Below, piece by piece: positions 1-6,240 of a DNA stretch of 6,291 nucleotides. The translations under genes and the position numbers were made by a program. The notes below the pieces were generated by a model, which made no database searches, was not told the origin of the DNA, and was given only the letters and a program-made list of their open reading frames with translations. This DNA comes from Fidelibacterota bacterium REDSEA-S14_B6 (GTDB lineage: Bacteria > Fidelibacterota > Marinisomatia > Marinisomatales > S15-B10). Position 1 is the stretch's first letter. Each line of letters begins with the position of its first letter. The DNA is taken from assembly GCA_001626655.1 (NCBI GenBank), contig LUOC01000029.1, positions 1 to 6,291 of the forward strand, read 5' to 3'.

Positions 1-13
1 GGATTAGACCGGG

Positions 14-361
14 CTACTGATCGAGGGACTTCAACAGTGAGACAAGCTCAGCTTTTACGCTCTTAAGAACTTCCTTGTAATTGGTGGTCTCCACATCCCC
101 CTGTGGCAATTGAACACCGCCCGATTTGAGCCTCTCTCTGGCGCCCTCAATAGTGTATTTCTGACTGTACAGAAGATCCTTGATTTTCAGGATGGTGTCA
201 ATGTCTGACTGGCGGTATGTCCTGTTACCGGCGCGGTTCTTTTTTGGCCGAAGAGACGGAAACTCAGTTTCCCAATACCGAAGAACATACTGCTTCAGAC
301 CGGTGACTTCGCTCACTTCGCTGATGGAATAGTACAGTTTTTCTATCTTTGGATCGGCCAC
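14..361 (-). CDS. Small MerR-family transcriptional regulator
   Basis: Predicted DNA-binding regulator of 115 residues. Residues about 9-75 form a MerR-type winged helix-turn-helix: YYSISEVSEVTGL (10-22) is the helix-turn-helix, LRYWETEFP (27-35) is the signature turn, and GNRTYR (45-50) with the following IKDLLY and YTIEGARERL form the wing and third helix. The remaining 40 residues are short and end in a leucine-rich helix (about 95-113) that could be a dimerisation coiled coil. No cysteine-rich metal site or ligand-binding domain is present, so the inducer is unknown and a metal- or drug-sensing role is not supported. The start is GTG; an in-frame TAA lies four codons upstream, and the protein start matches the family. 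No strong ribosome binding site is visible. It is on the same strand as the aminotransferase, 66 bases away, with its own possible promoter. The target genes cannot be inferred. Confidence 0.9.
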   Translation of the reverse strand: MADPKIEKLYYSISEVSEVTGLKQYVLRYWETEFPSLRPKKNRAGNRTYRQSDIDTILKIKDLLYSQKYTIEGARERLKSGGVQLPQGDVETTNYKEVLKSVKAELVSLLKSLDQ

Positions 362-371
362 AGTTAATGCT

Positions 372-381
372 TAAAGCTTTA
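372..381. promoter_or_regulatory. Ten-base perfect palindrome near the predicted merR start site
   Basis: TAAAGCTTTA is a perfect palindrome lying between the predicted -10 box and the GTG start of the MerR-type gene. A dimeric regulator binding here could autoregulate. However, MerR proteins usually bind between the -35 and -10 boxes, and a short AT-rich palindrome can easily arise by chance. Confidence 0.15.
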
Positions 382-385
382 CTTG

Positions 386-414
386 ATATTAGTGATAAAC
401 CGTCCATGAGGCAA
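386..414 (-). promoter_or_regulatory. Possible sigma70-type promoter for the merR-type gene
   Basis: Reading the minus strand, a -35-like TTGCCT (409-414) and a -10-like TAATAT (386-391) are separated by exactly 17 bases. Each matches the sigma70 consensus at four of six positions, including the first two and last bases of the -10 box. Transcription would begin about 20 bases before the GTG start. This is the only intergenic space in the window long enough for a promoter. The assignment rests on motif and spacing alone. Confidence 0.4.
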
Positions 415-427
415 CATCTTCTTCCGA

Positions 428-1636
428 TTAGTTGAGGAATCGGTTTAGCCTGTCAAACGCTTCACCAAGCAGCTCCGTTTGCGGTAGGAATACAAGTCGG
501 AAATGTCCCGATCCGAGCGCCTTGCTAAATCCGGAACCGTGTACCATCAGAACATGCTCCTGGTGGAGAAAGTCCAGAACGAACTGTTTGTCATCGGCGG
601 CCCACCGCTCGTCCAATAGTTTCGGGAACATATAGAACGATCCTTCCGGCGTCTCCGTCTCTACACCATCAATCTCATTAATTCTCTTCACGGCATAATC
701 GCGCCGCTCCAGAAGCTTATCCCGATATGAAACCAGCCACTCTTTCTCTCCTGAAAGCCCCGCAAGGTAACCGTACTGTGCCGGCGTGGAAGCACACAGC
801 CTGCTCCGGAGAAGACGTTCAATTCCATCGCGCACATTGTCCAATCTCTCTTCCGGATCGTGAAGCGCCATATAGCCCACCCGCCACCCCGGCGCATAGA
901 AAACCTTAGAGACGCCATTCAGTGTGATGACGGGAACCGATTCGGATAGGGATGCCGTAGCTACATGTGTTCCACTGAAGTTGTACCGGTCATAGATTTC
1001 ATCAGAAAGTATCGTACAGTTCGGGAACATGCTGACCAGATCGATGACCTTTTCCAACTCCTCCCTGATCACGATCCCCCCCGTCGGGTTATTGGGATTG
1101 ATCAGAACGAGGAGCTTCACGTTTTCATCCATCTTGGCTTCAAGATCGCTCAGATCAATTCTCCATCCGTTGTCCGATTCAAGGCGGTATTCAGTCACCA
1201 CACCATCGAACAGAGGCGGATAAGCCAGATAGGGCGGATAGTGTGGCCCCGGCGCTAGAACTTGGTCGCCCGGCTCAAGGAAACTGGCGAAGAGAATTTG
1301 CAGAGCTTCGGTTACCCCCGTGGTAACATAAACATTATTAGGACGGCAGGCCCATCCGCCGTTCTCCTTTTCCCTCTCATCGTAAGCGATAGCTTCGCGC
1401 AGTTCAGGGACTCCGTAAGAGGGCGAATAACCATTCTTCTGTTCCCGGAGGGCGGTCTCATAGGCTTCGACCATATGAGGCGGAGTCGGGAACCCATCAT
1501 AGGCGAGAGGATCGCCTATGTTCAGCTTGATCAGCTGGTGTCCCTCTTTTTCCAGTTCAGTGGCGGGGACAACCACATCTCTGATAGCGTATTCGATACC
1601 CGCCGCACGACGGCTGACGGGTATCTTATGTTTCAT
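428..1636 (-). CDS. Class I/II PLP-dependent aminotransferase, AlaA/AspC-like
   Basis: Cytosolic fold-type I aminotransferase of 402 residues, a normal full length. It would transfer an amino group between an amino acid and a 2-oxoacid through pyridoxal phosphate. Visible landmarks are NIGDP (39-43) and a GF-TPPH segment near the N-terminus, the substrate-entry segment GYSPSYGVPELREAIA (69-84), NPNNPTG (180-186), SDEIYDRY (211-218) with the cofactor-contacting Asp212 and Tyr215, the VSKVFYAPGWRVGY segment with Schiff-base Lys244, and the carboxylate-binding Arg380 in FRLVFLP. The N-terminal pattern resembles alanine aminotransferases of the AlaA/archaeal type, but substrate cannot be fixed from sequence and aspartate or another amino acid remains possible. 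The ATG start has an AAGGT ribosome site (1646-1650) nine bases upstream. It follows pnp by 23 bases with no terminator, so it is probably co-transcribed with the translation genes. Confidence 0.95.
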   Translation of the reverse strand: MKHKIPVSRRAAGIEYAIRDVVVPATELEKEGHQLIKLNIGDPLAYDGFPTPPHMVEAYETALREQKNGYSPSYGVPELREAIAYDEREKENGGWACRPNNVYVTTGVTEALQILFASFLEPGDQVLAPGPHYPPYLAYPPLFDGVVTEYRLESDNGWRIDLSDLEAKMDENVKLLVLINPNNPTGGIVIREELEKVIDLVSMFPNCTILSDEIYDRYNFSGTHVATASLSESVPVITLNGVSKVFYAPGWRVGYMALHDPEERLDNVRDGIERLLRSRLCASTPAQYGYLAGLSGEKEWLVSYRDKLLERRDYAVKRINEIDGVETETPEGSFYMFPKLLDERWAADDKQFVLDFLHQEHVLMVHGSGFSKALGSGHFRLVFLPQTELLGEAFDRLNRFLN

Positions 1637-1659
1637 CTATACGCTACCTTTTGATCCGG

Positions 1660-3726
1660 TCAGTTATCCCTGCGGGAAAACTCTCTCCGTCGCGGCCGGC
1701 CACCGCCACCGGATCTGCGTCCGCCGGGACCACCACGACGTGGAGGTCTACGCTCACGTTTCGGAGGCTCGACCCACCCTTCCGGGGGATCCTTAAGAGC
1801 GCGGAGGCTGACGTCAATGCGGTTCATATCGTCAACTTTGATGATCTTCACTTCCACCACGTCTCCGATATTTACCACATCTTCTACCTTCTCGGTCCTC
1901 TCGTAAGCGAGCTCACTGATGTGGCACAGCCCTTCCCTTCCGGGGGAGAATTCGACAAAGGCGCCGAAGTTCATGATTCGCTTCACTTCGCCTTTGAACA
2001 CCATCCCCACTTCCGGTTCCCGGACGATGGCTTCTATCTTAGCCTCGGGATCGATCTGGATATGATCGATCTTCGGAGCGAACTCCGACAGTTCCGTACT
2101 GGGCTGTCCCAGTTCCGATTCCATCTTGTCGAGGATGAACTGACGGCCCTTGTAAGCCCGCTCGAATACCTGCCTGACGAGGTCCATGGAAAGGCCGGCG
2201 ATCTTCAGGTCCACCTGAATTGAGGTGATACCGTCACGAGTCCCGGCAACTTTAAAGTCCATGTCGCCGAAGTGGTCCTCTTCGCCGAGGATGTCAGTCA
2301 TCAGAACCGACTTATCATTCCCCGTAACAAGACCCACACTAATCCCCGCTACGTGTGCTTTAATCGGCACGCCAGCGTGCATAAGGGCCAGTGATCCGGA
2401 GCAGACTGTCGCCATTGAAGACGAACCGTTTGACTCCAGAATATCCGACACGACACGGACAGTGTAAGGGAAGTCCTCGAATTCGGGCATCACGTACCGA
2501 AGGGCCCGTTCGGCGAGGTTTCCATGCCCCACTTCACGTCGGCTCACGCCGAGGTACCGCCGAACTTCACCGACGCTAAACGGAGGGAAGTTGTAGTGAA
2601 GCATATAGCGCTTCTTGAACTCTCCGTCCAGATCGTCCACGAACTGTTCGTCCGATTTCGTGCCGAGGGTGACTGTAGCCAGACTCTGCGTTTCCCCTCG
2701 TGTAAAGAGGGAACTTCCGTGCGCCCTTGGGAGAACGTCTTGCGACATGGAGATTGGCCGAATTTCGTCCATCCCTCTGCCGTCGGAACGCTTTCCGTCC
2801 TCGAGAATTCGCCGGCGAATCTCCTTCTTCACGGCGTCGTCGGTCATCGACTTCACAAGCTTGGCGCAATCGGGATACTCTTCCTCGAGAGATTCGATGA
2901 CGCTCTTCTTGAAGTCGTTGACAGCCTTCCGGCGATCGTGCTTCGCGTCTCCGCCTACAAGGGCCGACAACTTCGAATTGACCTTTGACGTGACGGTTTC
3001 CACGAGGGCTGGATCGTGTTCCGGCGCCACGAGTTCACGCTTCGGTTTGGCGATCCCTTTCACGAAATCGTTCTGGAAGCTGACGATGTCCTTGATCACT
3101 TCGTGACCGTACTGGACCGCTGTCAGTATTTCGTTCTCAGAGATTTCCTTCGCTTCGGCCTCCATCATTATAATGGCCTCTTCCGTTCCGGTCATCACGA
3201 GATCCAGTTTGCTCTCTTCAATCTGCTGGAACGTCGGATTAATGACAGGCTTCCCATCAATATGACCGATCCTGACAGCGGCTACAGGGCCATTCCACGG
3301 AATGTCGGACAGCATCAGCGCCACTGAGGTACCGACGGTGCCGAGAATATCCGCAGGAGTCTCCTGATCCGAAGACAGCAGGTTGATCATCACTTGAGTC
3401 TCACAACGAAACTCCTTTGGGAAGAGCGGCCGTATTGGCCGATCTGTCAGTCTTGCAGAAAGAATCTCTTTTTCCGCCGGACGCCCTTCACGCTTGAAGT
3501 AGCCTCCCGGAATCTTTCCGGCTGCGTAAAACCGTTCCCTGTATTCAACCGACAGCGGGAAGAAATCAATCCCTTCTCTCGCGTCAGTCTCTGCGTTCAC
3601 AGCACAAAGTACGACTGTGTCACCGTACTGTACCGTAACCGATCCGGCGGACTGTTTAGCCATGACGCCGGTCTCTAATGTCAGCGTCTTTCCCGCCAAC
3701 TCTATTGTCTGTTTTCTTGCTTCCAT
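1660..3726 (-). CDS. pnp: Polynucleotide phosphorylase lacking the KH domain
   Basis: 3'-5' phosphorolytic exoribonuclease, normally a cytosolic homotrimer and degradosome partner. Of 688 residues, about 1-140 and 145-225 form the first RNase PH region and about 230-310 the helical linker. About 311-545 form the catalytic second RNase PH domain, with Arg396/Arg397 (SRREVGHG), the phosphate-binding SSS (435-437) in ESNGSSSM, and Asp484, Asp490 and Lys492 in EDHFGDMDFK. These match the E. coli catalytic set with an offset of two. The conserved SEFAPKI..IQIDP (547-560) is followed after only 11 residues by PEVG and the S1 domain (about 574-643). The usual KH domain, including GxxG, is therefore absent. 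The C-terminus (656-688) is a basic Arg/Gly tail. The ATG start matches the family; the ribosome site is weak (GAAGAG). The gene lies 25 bases after rpsO and 23 before the aminotransferase. Confidence 0.97.
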   Translation of the reverse strand: MEARKQTIELAGKTLTLETGVMAKQSAGSVTVQYGDTVVLCAVNAETDAREGIDFFPLSVEYRERFYAAGKIPGGYFKREGRPAEKEILSARLTDRPIRPLFPKEFRCETQVMINLLSSDQETPADILGTVGTSVALMLSDIPWNGPVAAVRIGHIDGKPVINPTFQQIEESKLDLVMTGTEEAIIMMEAEAKEISENEILTAVQYGHEVIKDIVSFQNDFVKGIAKPKRELVAPEHDPALVETVTSKVNSKLSALVGGDAKHDRRKAVNDFKKSVIESLEEEYPDCAKLVKSMTDDAVKKEIRRRILEDGKRSDGRGMDEIRPISMSQDVLPRAHGSSLFTRGETQSLATVTLGTKSDEQFVDDLDGEFKKRYMLHYNFPPFSVGEVRRYLGVSRREVGHGNLAERALRYVMPEFEDFPYTVRVVSDILESNGSSSMATVCSGSLALMHAGVPIKAHVAGISVGLVTGNDKSVLMTDILGEEDHFGDMDFKVAGTRDGITSIQVDLKIAGLSMDLVRQVFERAYKGRQFILDKMESELGQPSTELSEFAPKIDHIQIDPEAKIEAIVREPEVGMVFKGEVKRIMNFGAFVEFSPGREGLCHISELAYERTEKVEDVVNIGDVVEVKIIKVDDMNRIDVSLRALKDPPEGWVEPPKRERRPPRRGGPGGRRSGGGGRPRRREFSRRDN

Positions 3727-3751
3727 TTTCTCTTCTCTTTTCTGTTTGTTA

Positions 3752-4021
3752 TTATCTTCTTATTCCAAGATCTTTAATCAGCTTCTGATATCCCTCATAA
3801 TCCCTGCGGATAAGGTATTTCAGAAGTTTCCGACGCTTGCTCACTATCTTGATGAGCCCCCGCCTGGAATGATTATCTTTCTTATGCTTTTTGAAATGGT
3901 CTTCCAGTGAACGGATCCGTTCCGTCAGGATTGCCACCTGCACTTCTACGGCGCCGACATTCTTTTCGTCCTTACCGAACTTTTCGGCCAATTCGCTGGT
4001 CTTCTCTGGTGTCAGTGTCAT
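3752..4021 (-). CDS. rpsO: 30S ribosomal protein S15
   Basis: Primary 16S rRNA-binding protein of the small-subunit platform, which binds the central domain and helps form bridge contacts to the large subunit. At 89 residues it has exactly the usual length. The family pattern is clear: VEVQVAILTERIRSLEDHFKKHKKD (25-49), HSRRGLIKIVSKRRKLLKYL (51-70), and a C-terminal ending in LGIRR. Conserved rRNA contacts His42, Asp49 and Ser52 are present. The ATG overlaps the ribF stop by one base (TAATG), and a strong GAGGAG ribosome site lies inside the end of ribF, which suggests translational coupling with its own strong initiation. It ends in tandem TAA TAA stops. The ribF-rpsO-pnp order is the classical arrangement. 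Confidence 0.98.
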   Translation of the reverse strand: MTLTPEKTSELAEKFGKDEKNVGAVEVQVAILTERIRSLEDHFKKHKKDNHSRRGLIKIVSKRRKLLKYLIRRDYEGYQKLIKDLGIRR

Positions 4022-4965
4022 TATTTCTCCTCTTTGTAGACGTCTATTCTTTCAAGGCAGTACGCCTTGTCTCGATTCAGTTGATTCACCAAATCTTCCG
4101 CTGAGTCGAATTTCTGCTCGTCGCGAATTCTTTCAAGAAACTGAATTTCAAACATTTTCCCGTAGAGATCCTCCACTTCCCCGTCGAAAAAATGAACCTC
4201 CATCACAAACTGCTCTTCACCAAAAGTCGGCCGGACTCCGACGTTGGCCATTCCGTAGATCCATTTTTCGTCCACCATTCCGCGGGCGAAGTAGACCCCT
4301 CGGCAGGGAAGCAGTTGTGTTTCAAGTCTCGGGACGAAGTTCGCGGTCGGAAAACTGAGTTCGTGACCACGCCCGGAACCGTGTATCACCTTGGCGTCAA
4401 AACCGTAGGCACGGCCGAGATCGTAAGAGGCCCGACGGACATTCCCGTCAGCAATCAGTTTCCGGATACGGCTGCTGCTGTATATCTCTCCCTCATCACC
4501 AACTCCCGAGACGACTTCAACACTGTATCCGTATCGCTCCTTCTCGTCGTTCAAGAAAGCGCCATCTCCCTGCCTGTTATGGCCAAAGTGATGATCATAT
4601 CCCACAATGATTCGGGACGGATGGAACTTGGCAATCATCACTTCTTCGAGAAATTCGGGCGCGGGAGTCGTTGAGAAATCCATATCGAACGGGATCACAA
4701 GCGTGGTGTCTACCCCCAAGTTCTTTAGGAGATCAATCTTCCGGTCGATATCCATCAGCAGATCAAAGCTGTTGCCGTCTCCTATAACTTCCTTGGGGTG
4801 GGGATCGAAAGTTATAACTACAGATGGGGCATCTATTGCACGGGCGGTGGTGACCACTCTGTGAATCACCTCCTGGTGTCCCCGATGAAGACCATCGAAT
4901 GATCCGATGGTTAAGACTGCATCATTCATCGCCGGCACATCCTCTATACGACGGTAGACATCCAT
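4021..4965 (-). CDS. ribF: Bifunctional riboflavin kinase / FMN adenylyltransferase
   Basis: Converts riboflavin to FMN and then FAD in the cytosol with ATP. The protein has 314 residues, a normal length. The N-terminal nucleotidyltransferase domain (about 13-180) shows GSFDGLHRGH (21-30) with the HxGH motif at 27-30, ITFDPHP (51-57), GYDHHFGHNRQGD (122-134) and the ISSTRIR-equivalent YSSSRIRKLI (162-171). The C-terminal flavokinase domain (about 182-312) has HGSGRGHELSFPTANF (195-210) with PTAN at 206-209, GVYFARG (223-229), NVGVRPTFG (241-249), and the likely catalytic Glu256 in MEVHFFD. The GYDHHFGHNR form is typical of Bacteroidetes-like sequences. The ATG fits the family start (MxVYR-L-D). 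It overlaps the end of truB by 22 bases, and the stop overlaps the rpsO ATG. I see no FMN riboswitch; expression probably follows the operon. Confidence 0.97.
   Translation of the reverse strand: MDVYRRIEDVPAMNDAVLTIGSFDGLHRGHQEVIHRVVTTARAIDAPSVVITFDPHPKEVIGDGNSFDLLMDIDRKIDLLKNLGVDTTLVIPFDMDFSTTPAPEFLEEVMIAKFHPSRIIVGYDHHFGHNRQGDGAFLNDEKERYGYSVEVVSGVGDEGEIYSSSRIRKLIADGNVRRASYDLGRAYGFDAKVIHGSGRGHELSFPTANFVPRLETQLLPCRGVYFARGMVDEKWIYGMANVGVRPTFGEEQFVMEVHFFDGEVEDLYGKMFEIQFLERIRDEQKFDSAEDLVNQLNRDKAYCLERIDVYKEEK
4027..4032 (-). promoter_or_regulatory. Strong ribosome binding site of rpsO
   Basis: GAGGAG on the minus strand, five bases before the rpsO ATG and inside the last codons of ribF. It is the best Shine-Dalgarno match in the window, as expected for a ribosomal protein that must be made in greater amount than the low-abundance enzyme RibF translated just before it. 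Confidence 0.75.
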
Positions 4966-5600
4966 GTCTCTTCAATCTCTTGGAAACTGATGCAATCATC
5001 CAGTGTAAATCCGCCCGATTCCACGCGTTTCAATCTTGTTAGGTGGCCGACAGTCCCGAGCGCTTCTGCAAAATCGGCCCCGAGCTGGCGGACATATGTC
5101 CCCTTTGAACAGGTTACGGAAAACTCAATTGAATGAATTCCTAGAGAAACCAACTCAATGCTTTCAATGACGATTGGAACCGGCTCTCTCTCCACCGTAA
5201 TCTCTTTTCTCGCAAGTTTGTAGAGCCTCTCACCGCCGACTTTCTTGGCCGAAAACATGGGCGGCACTTGACTTTGTGGTCCGATGAAACGGGACAGAGT
5301 CTCCGCAACGTCACTTTCGATCAGTTGCGGCACCGGCATTTCTCGGACTGTTTTTCCACTATTGTCCAGAGTATCCGTCAGCTCTCCAAGGCGGAGCGTC
5401 GCCCTGTAGGATTTTTTGCTGTTGGTGATATCGCCAAGGCGACGGGTAGATTCCCGGCCTATACCGAGGACAAGTACACCTTCCGCAAAGGGGTCGAGGG
5501 TGCCGGCGTGACCAACTTTCCGTTCTCCCGTAATTCGGCGCACTTTCTTCACCACGTCAAAGGAGGTCCATCCCGTCGGCTTGTTGACTGCGACAATCAT
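4944..5600 (-). CDS. truB: tRNA pseudouridine(55) synthase, short form
   Basis: Isomerises U55 in the T-loop of tRNAs to pseudouridine. Of 218 residues, the catalytic domain spans nearly all: NKPTGWTSFDVV (6-17), GHAGTLDPFAEGVL (30-43) with catalytic Asp36, the conserved Tyr65 in KKSYRA, TDTLDNSG (75-82), QVPPMFSAKKVGG (111-123) with LYKLAR, CSKGTYVRQLG (164-174) with Arg171, and the closing HLTRLKRVESGGF (186-198). The protein stops about 20 residues after this, so it lacks the C-terminal PUA-like extension of longer TruB proteins such as that of E. coli (314 residues). Short forms are common, so this is not a truncation. The ATG overlaps the rbfA stop as ATGA, with a GAAGG ribosome site seven bases upstream. 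The 3' end extends 22 bases into ribF. Confidence 0.97.
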   Translation of the reverse strand: MIVAVNKPTGWTSFDVVKKVRRITGERKVGHAGTLDPFAEGVLVLGIGRESTRRLGDITNSKKSYRATLRLGELTDTLDNSGKTVREMPVPQLIESDVAETLSRFIGPQSQVPPMFSAKKVGGERLYKLARKEITVEREPVPIVIESIELVSLGIHSIEFSVTCSKGTYVRQLGADFAEALGTVGHLTRLKRVESGGFTLDDCISFQEIEETWMSTVV

Positions 5601-5962
5601 TCTTCCGCCTTCTCGCTGTGAAGTTTGGTGAACAGTCTTTCGATCTTCTCCGCCTCTTCCTCAGAATTGTCGTAGTAAAACCGCAGTTCAGGGACCGATT
5701 TGGATGTCAACTGACTCCCCATCAATCCTCGCAAGTACTTAGCACGGCTGTCAAAAAACTGTATCACTTGATCAGAAGGTTGACCGCTGTTGATGGCGCT
5801 CACATACACTTTTGCAATCTTCAGGTCATTGGTCATCTTGACATCGGTTACGGTGACAAACCCAATGGACGAAGTGTCCAGTTCCCGCGAGATCAGTTCG
5901 CCCAGCAGTTTCTGGAGTTCGTGGCCGTAACGCTCGGCCCTTGAGTACGGCCGCGTGTTCAA
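5597..5962 (-). CDS. rbfA: 30S ribosome-binding factor A
   Basis: Ribosome maturation factor that binds immature 30S subunits near the 16S rRNA 5' region and assists late assembly and cold adaptation. It has 121 residues, the usual size, with a single KH-like fold: an N-terminal helix (SRAERYGHELQKLLGELISRE, about 7-27), the strand region FVTVTDVKMTNDLKIAKVYVS (35-55), the A..LR helix (about 74-80), and the signature PELRFYYDNSEEEAEKIERL (91-110). The start is TTG, chosen because it gives the family N-terminus, has a GGTGGAG ribosome site five bases upstream, and overlaps the preceding DUF503 stop as TTGA. The stop overlaps the truB ATG as ATGA. Both overlaps point to translational coupling. 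Confidence 0.96.
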   Translation of the reverse strand: MNTRPYSRAERYGHELQKLLGELISRELDTSSIGFVTVTDVKMTNDLKIAKVYVSAINSGQPSDQVIQFFDSRAKYLRGLMGSQLTSKSVPELRFYYDNSEEEAEKIERLFTKLHSEKAEE

Positions 5963-6240
5963 ATGATCTCCACCCTTTCGCGCGCCAGCATAACCGGGAA
6001 ACGTCTCTCCAGCGACTTGCTCAGGCCGGAGAGAGCGGTCTGGAGGTATGCACGATCGTTCGAAACCAACGCCACTTCCAAGCCGGCGAGCTGGTGAGTG
6101 TCCTGATGCTCCACCTCCGCGACGGACATATGGTACTCCGCCTGCAAGTAATTCTTCAGTGGCTTGATGATGGATCTTTTTTCTTTCAGTGAGCGGGGGC
6201 TCAACAGTCGGAGTTCGAGGTGCAGGATGCCGACAGCCAT
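5959..6240 (-). CDS. DUF503 / YlxP-family protein
   Basis: Small conserved cytosolic protein of 93 residues, of a family usually encoded between infB and rbfA and called YlxP in Firmicutes. Its molecular role is not firmly established; the location suggests a part in ribosome assembly or translation. The family pattern is complete: an initial hydrophobic strand (MAVGILHLELRLL), SLKEKRSIIKPLKNYL (17-32), SVAEVEHQD (39-47) and VALVSND (56-62). The ATG gives the standard N-terminus, although there is no good ribosome site before it (a weak AGAG about ten bases upstream), and the frame stays open to the right edge. The stop overlaps the rbfA TTG. Being first in the visible block, it should follow infB just outside the window. 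Confidence 0.92.
   Translation of the reverse strand: MAVGILHLELRLLSPRSLKEKRSIIKPLKNYLQAEYHMSVAEVEHQDTHQLAGLEVALVSNDRAYLQTALSGLSKSLERRFPVMLARERVEII
5968..5974 (-). promoter_or_regulatory. Ribosome binding site that fixes the rbfA TTG start
   Basis: GGTGGAG on the minus strand lies five bases before the TTG codon and inside the end of the DUF503 gene. There is no ATG nearby in the rbfA frame that would restore the family N-terminus, so this site supports TTG as the true start. Confidence 0.65.

Noticed and set aside
688..918. Minus-strand 76-residue frame inside the aminotransferase gene
   Set aside because: It is a shifted frame of the same strand within an intact aminotransferase. The main frame carries all PLP motifs without interruption, so there is no frameshift.
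1637..1659. Possible terminator or promoter between pnp and the aminotransferase
   Set aside because: The 23 bases contain a ribosome binding site but no inverted repeat, T-run or -35/-10 pair.
2049..2072. 9-base direct repeat in pnp as a possible mobile-element footprint
   Set aside because: The two copies are in frame and encode the I-D pairs of a strand that has a similar repeated pattern in other PNPases. No inserted sequence or inverted ends accompany them.
1651..2223. 190-residue plus-strand open frame opposite the 3' part of pnp
   Set aside because: It lies wholly antisense to clearly homologous pnp sequence. Its translation is low-complexity or family-less, and it arises because pnp codon use leaves the opposite frame without stops.
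2524..3327. Three overlapping plus-strand open frames of 103-163 residues opposite the middle of pnp
   Set aside because: All are antisense to conserved pnp coding sequence, overlap one another in different frames, and show no recognisable domain.
4192..4674. 160-residue plus-strand open frame opposite ribF
   Set aside because: It is antisense to the flavokinase and adenylyltransferase motifs of ribF, with no family resemblance.
4944..5600. TruB appearing truncated because it has no PUA-like C-terminal domain
   Set aside because: All catalytic motifs are present and TruB proteins of about 220-240 residues are a normal short form in many bacteria.
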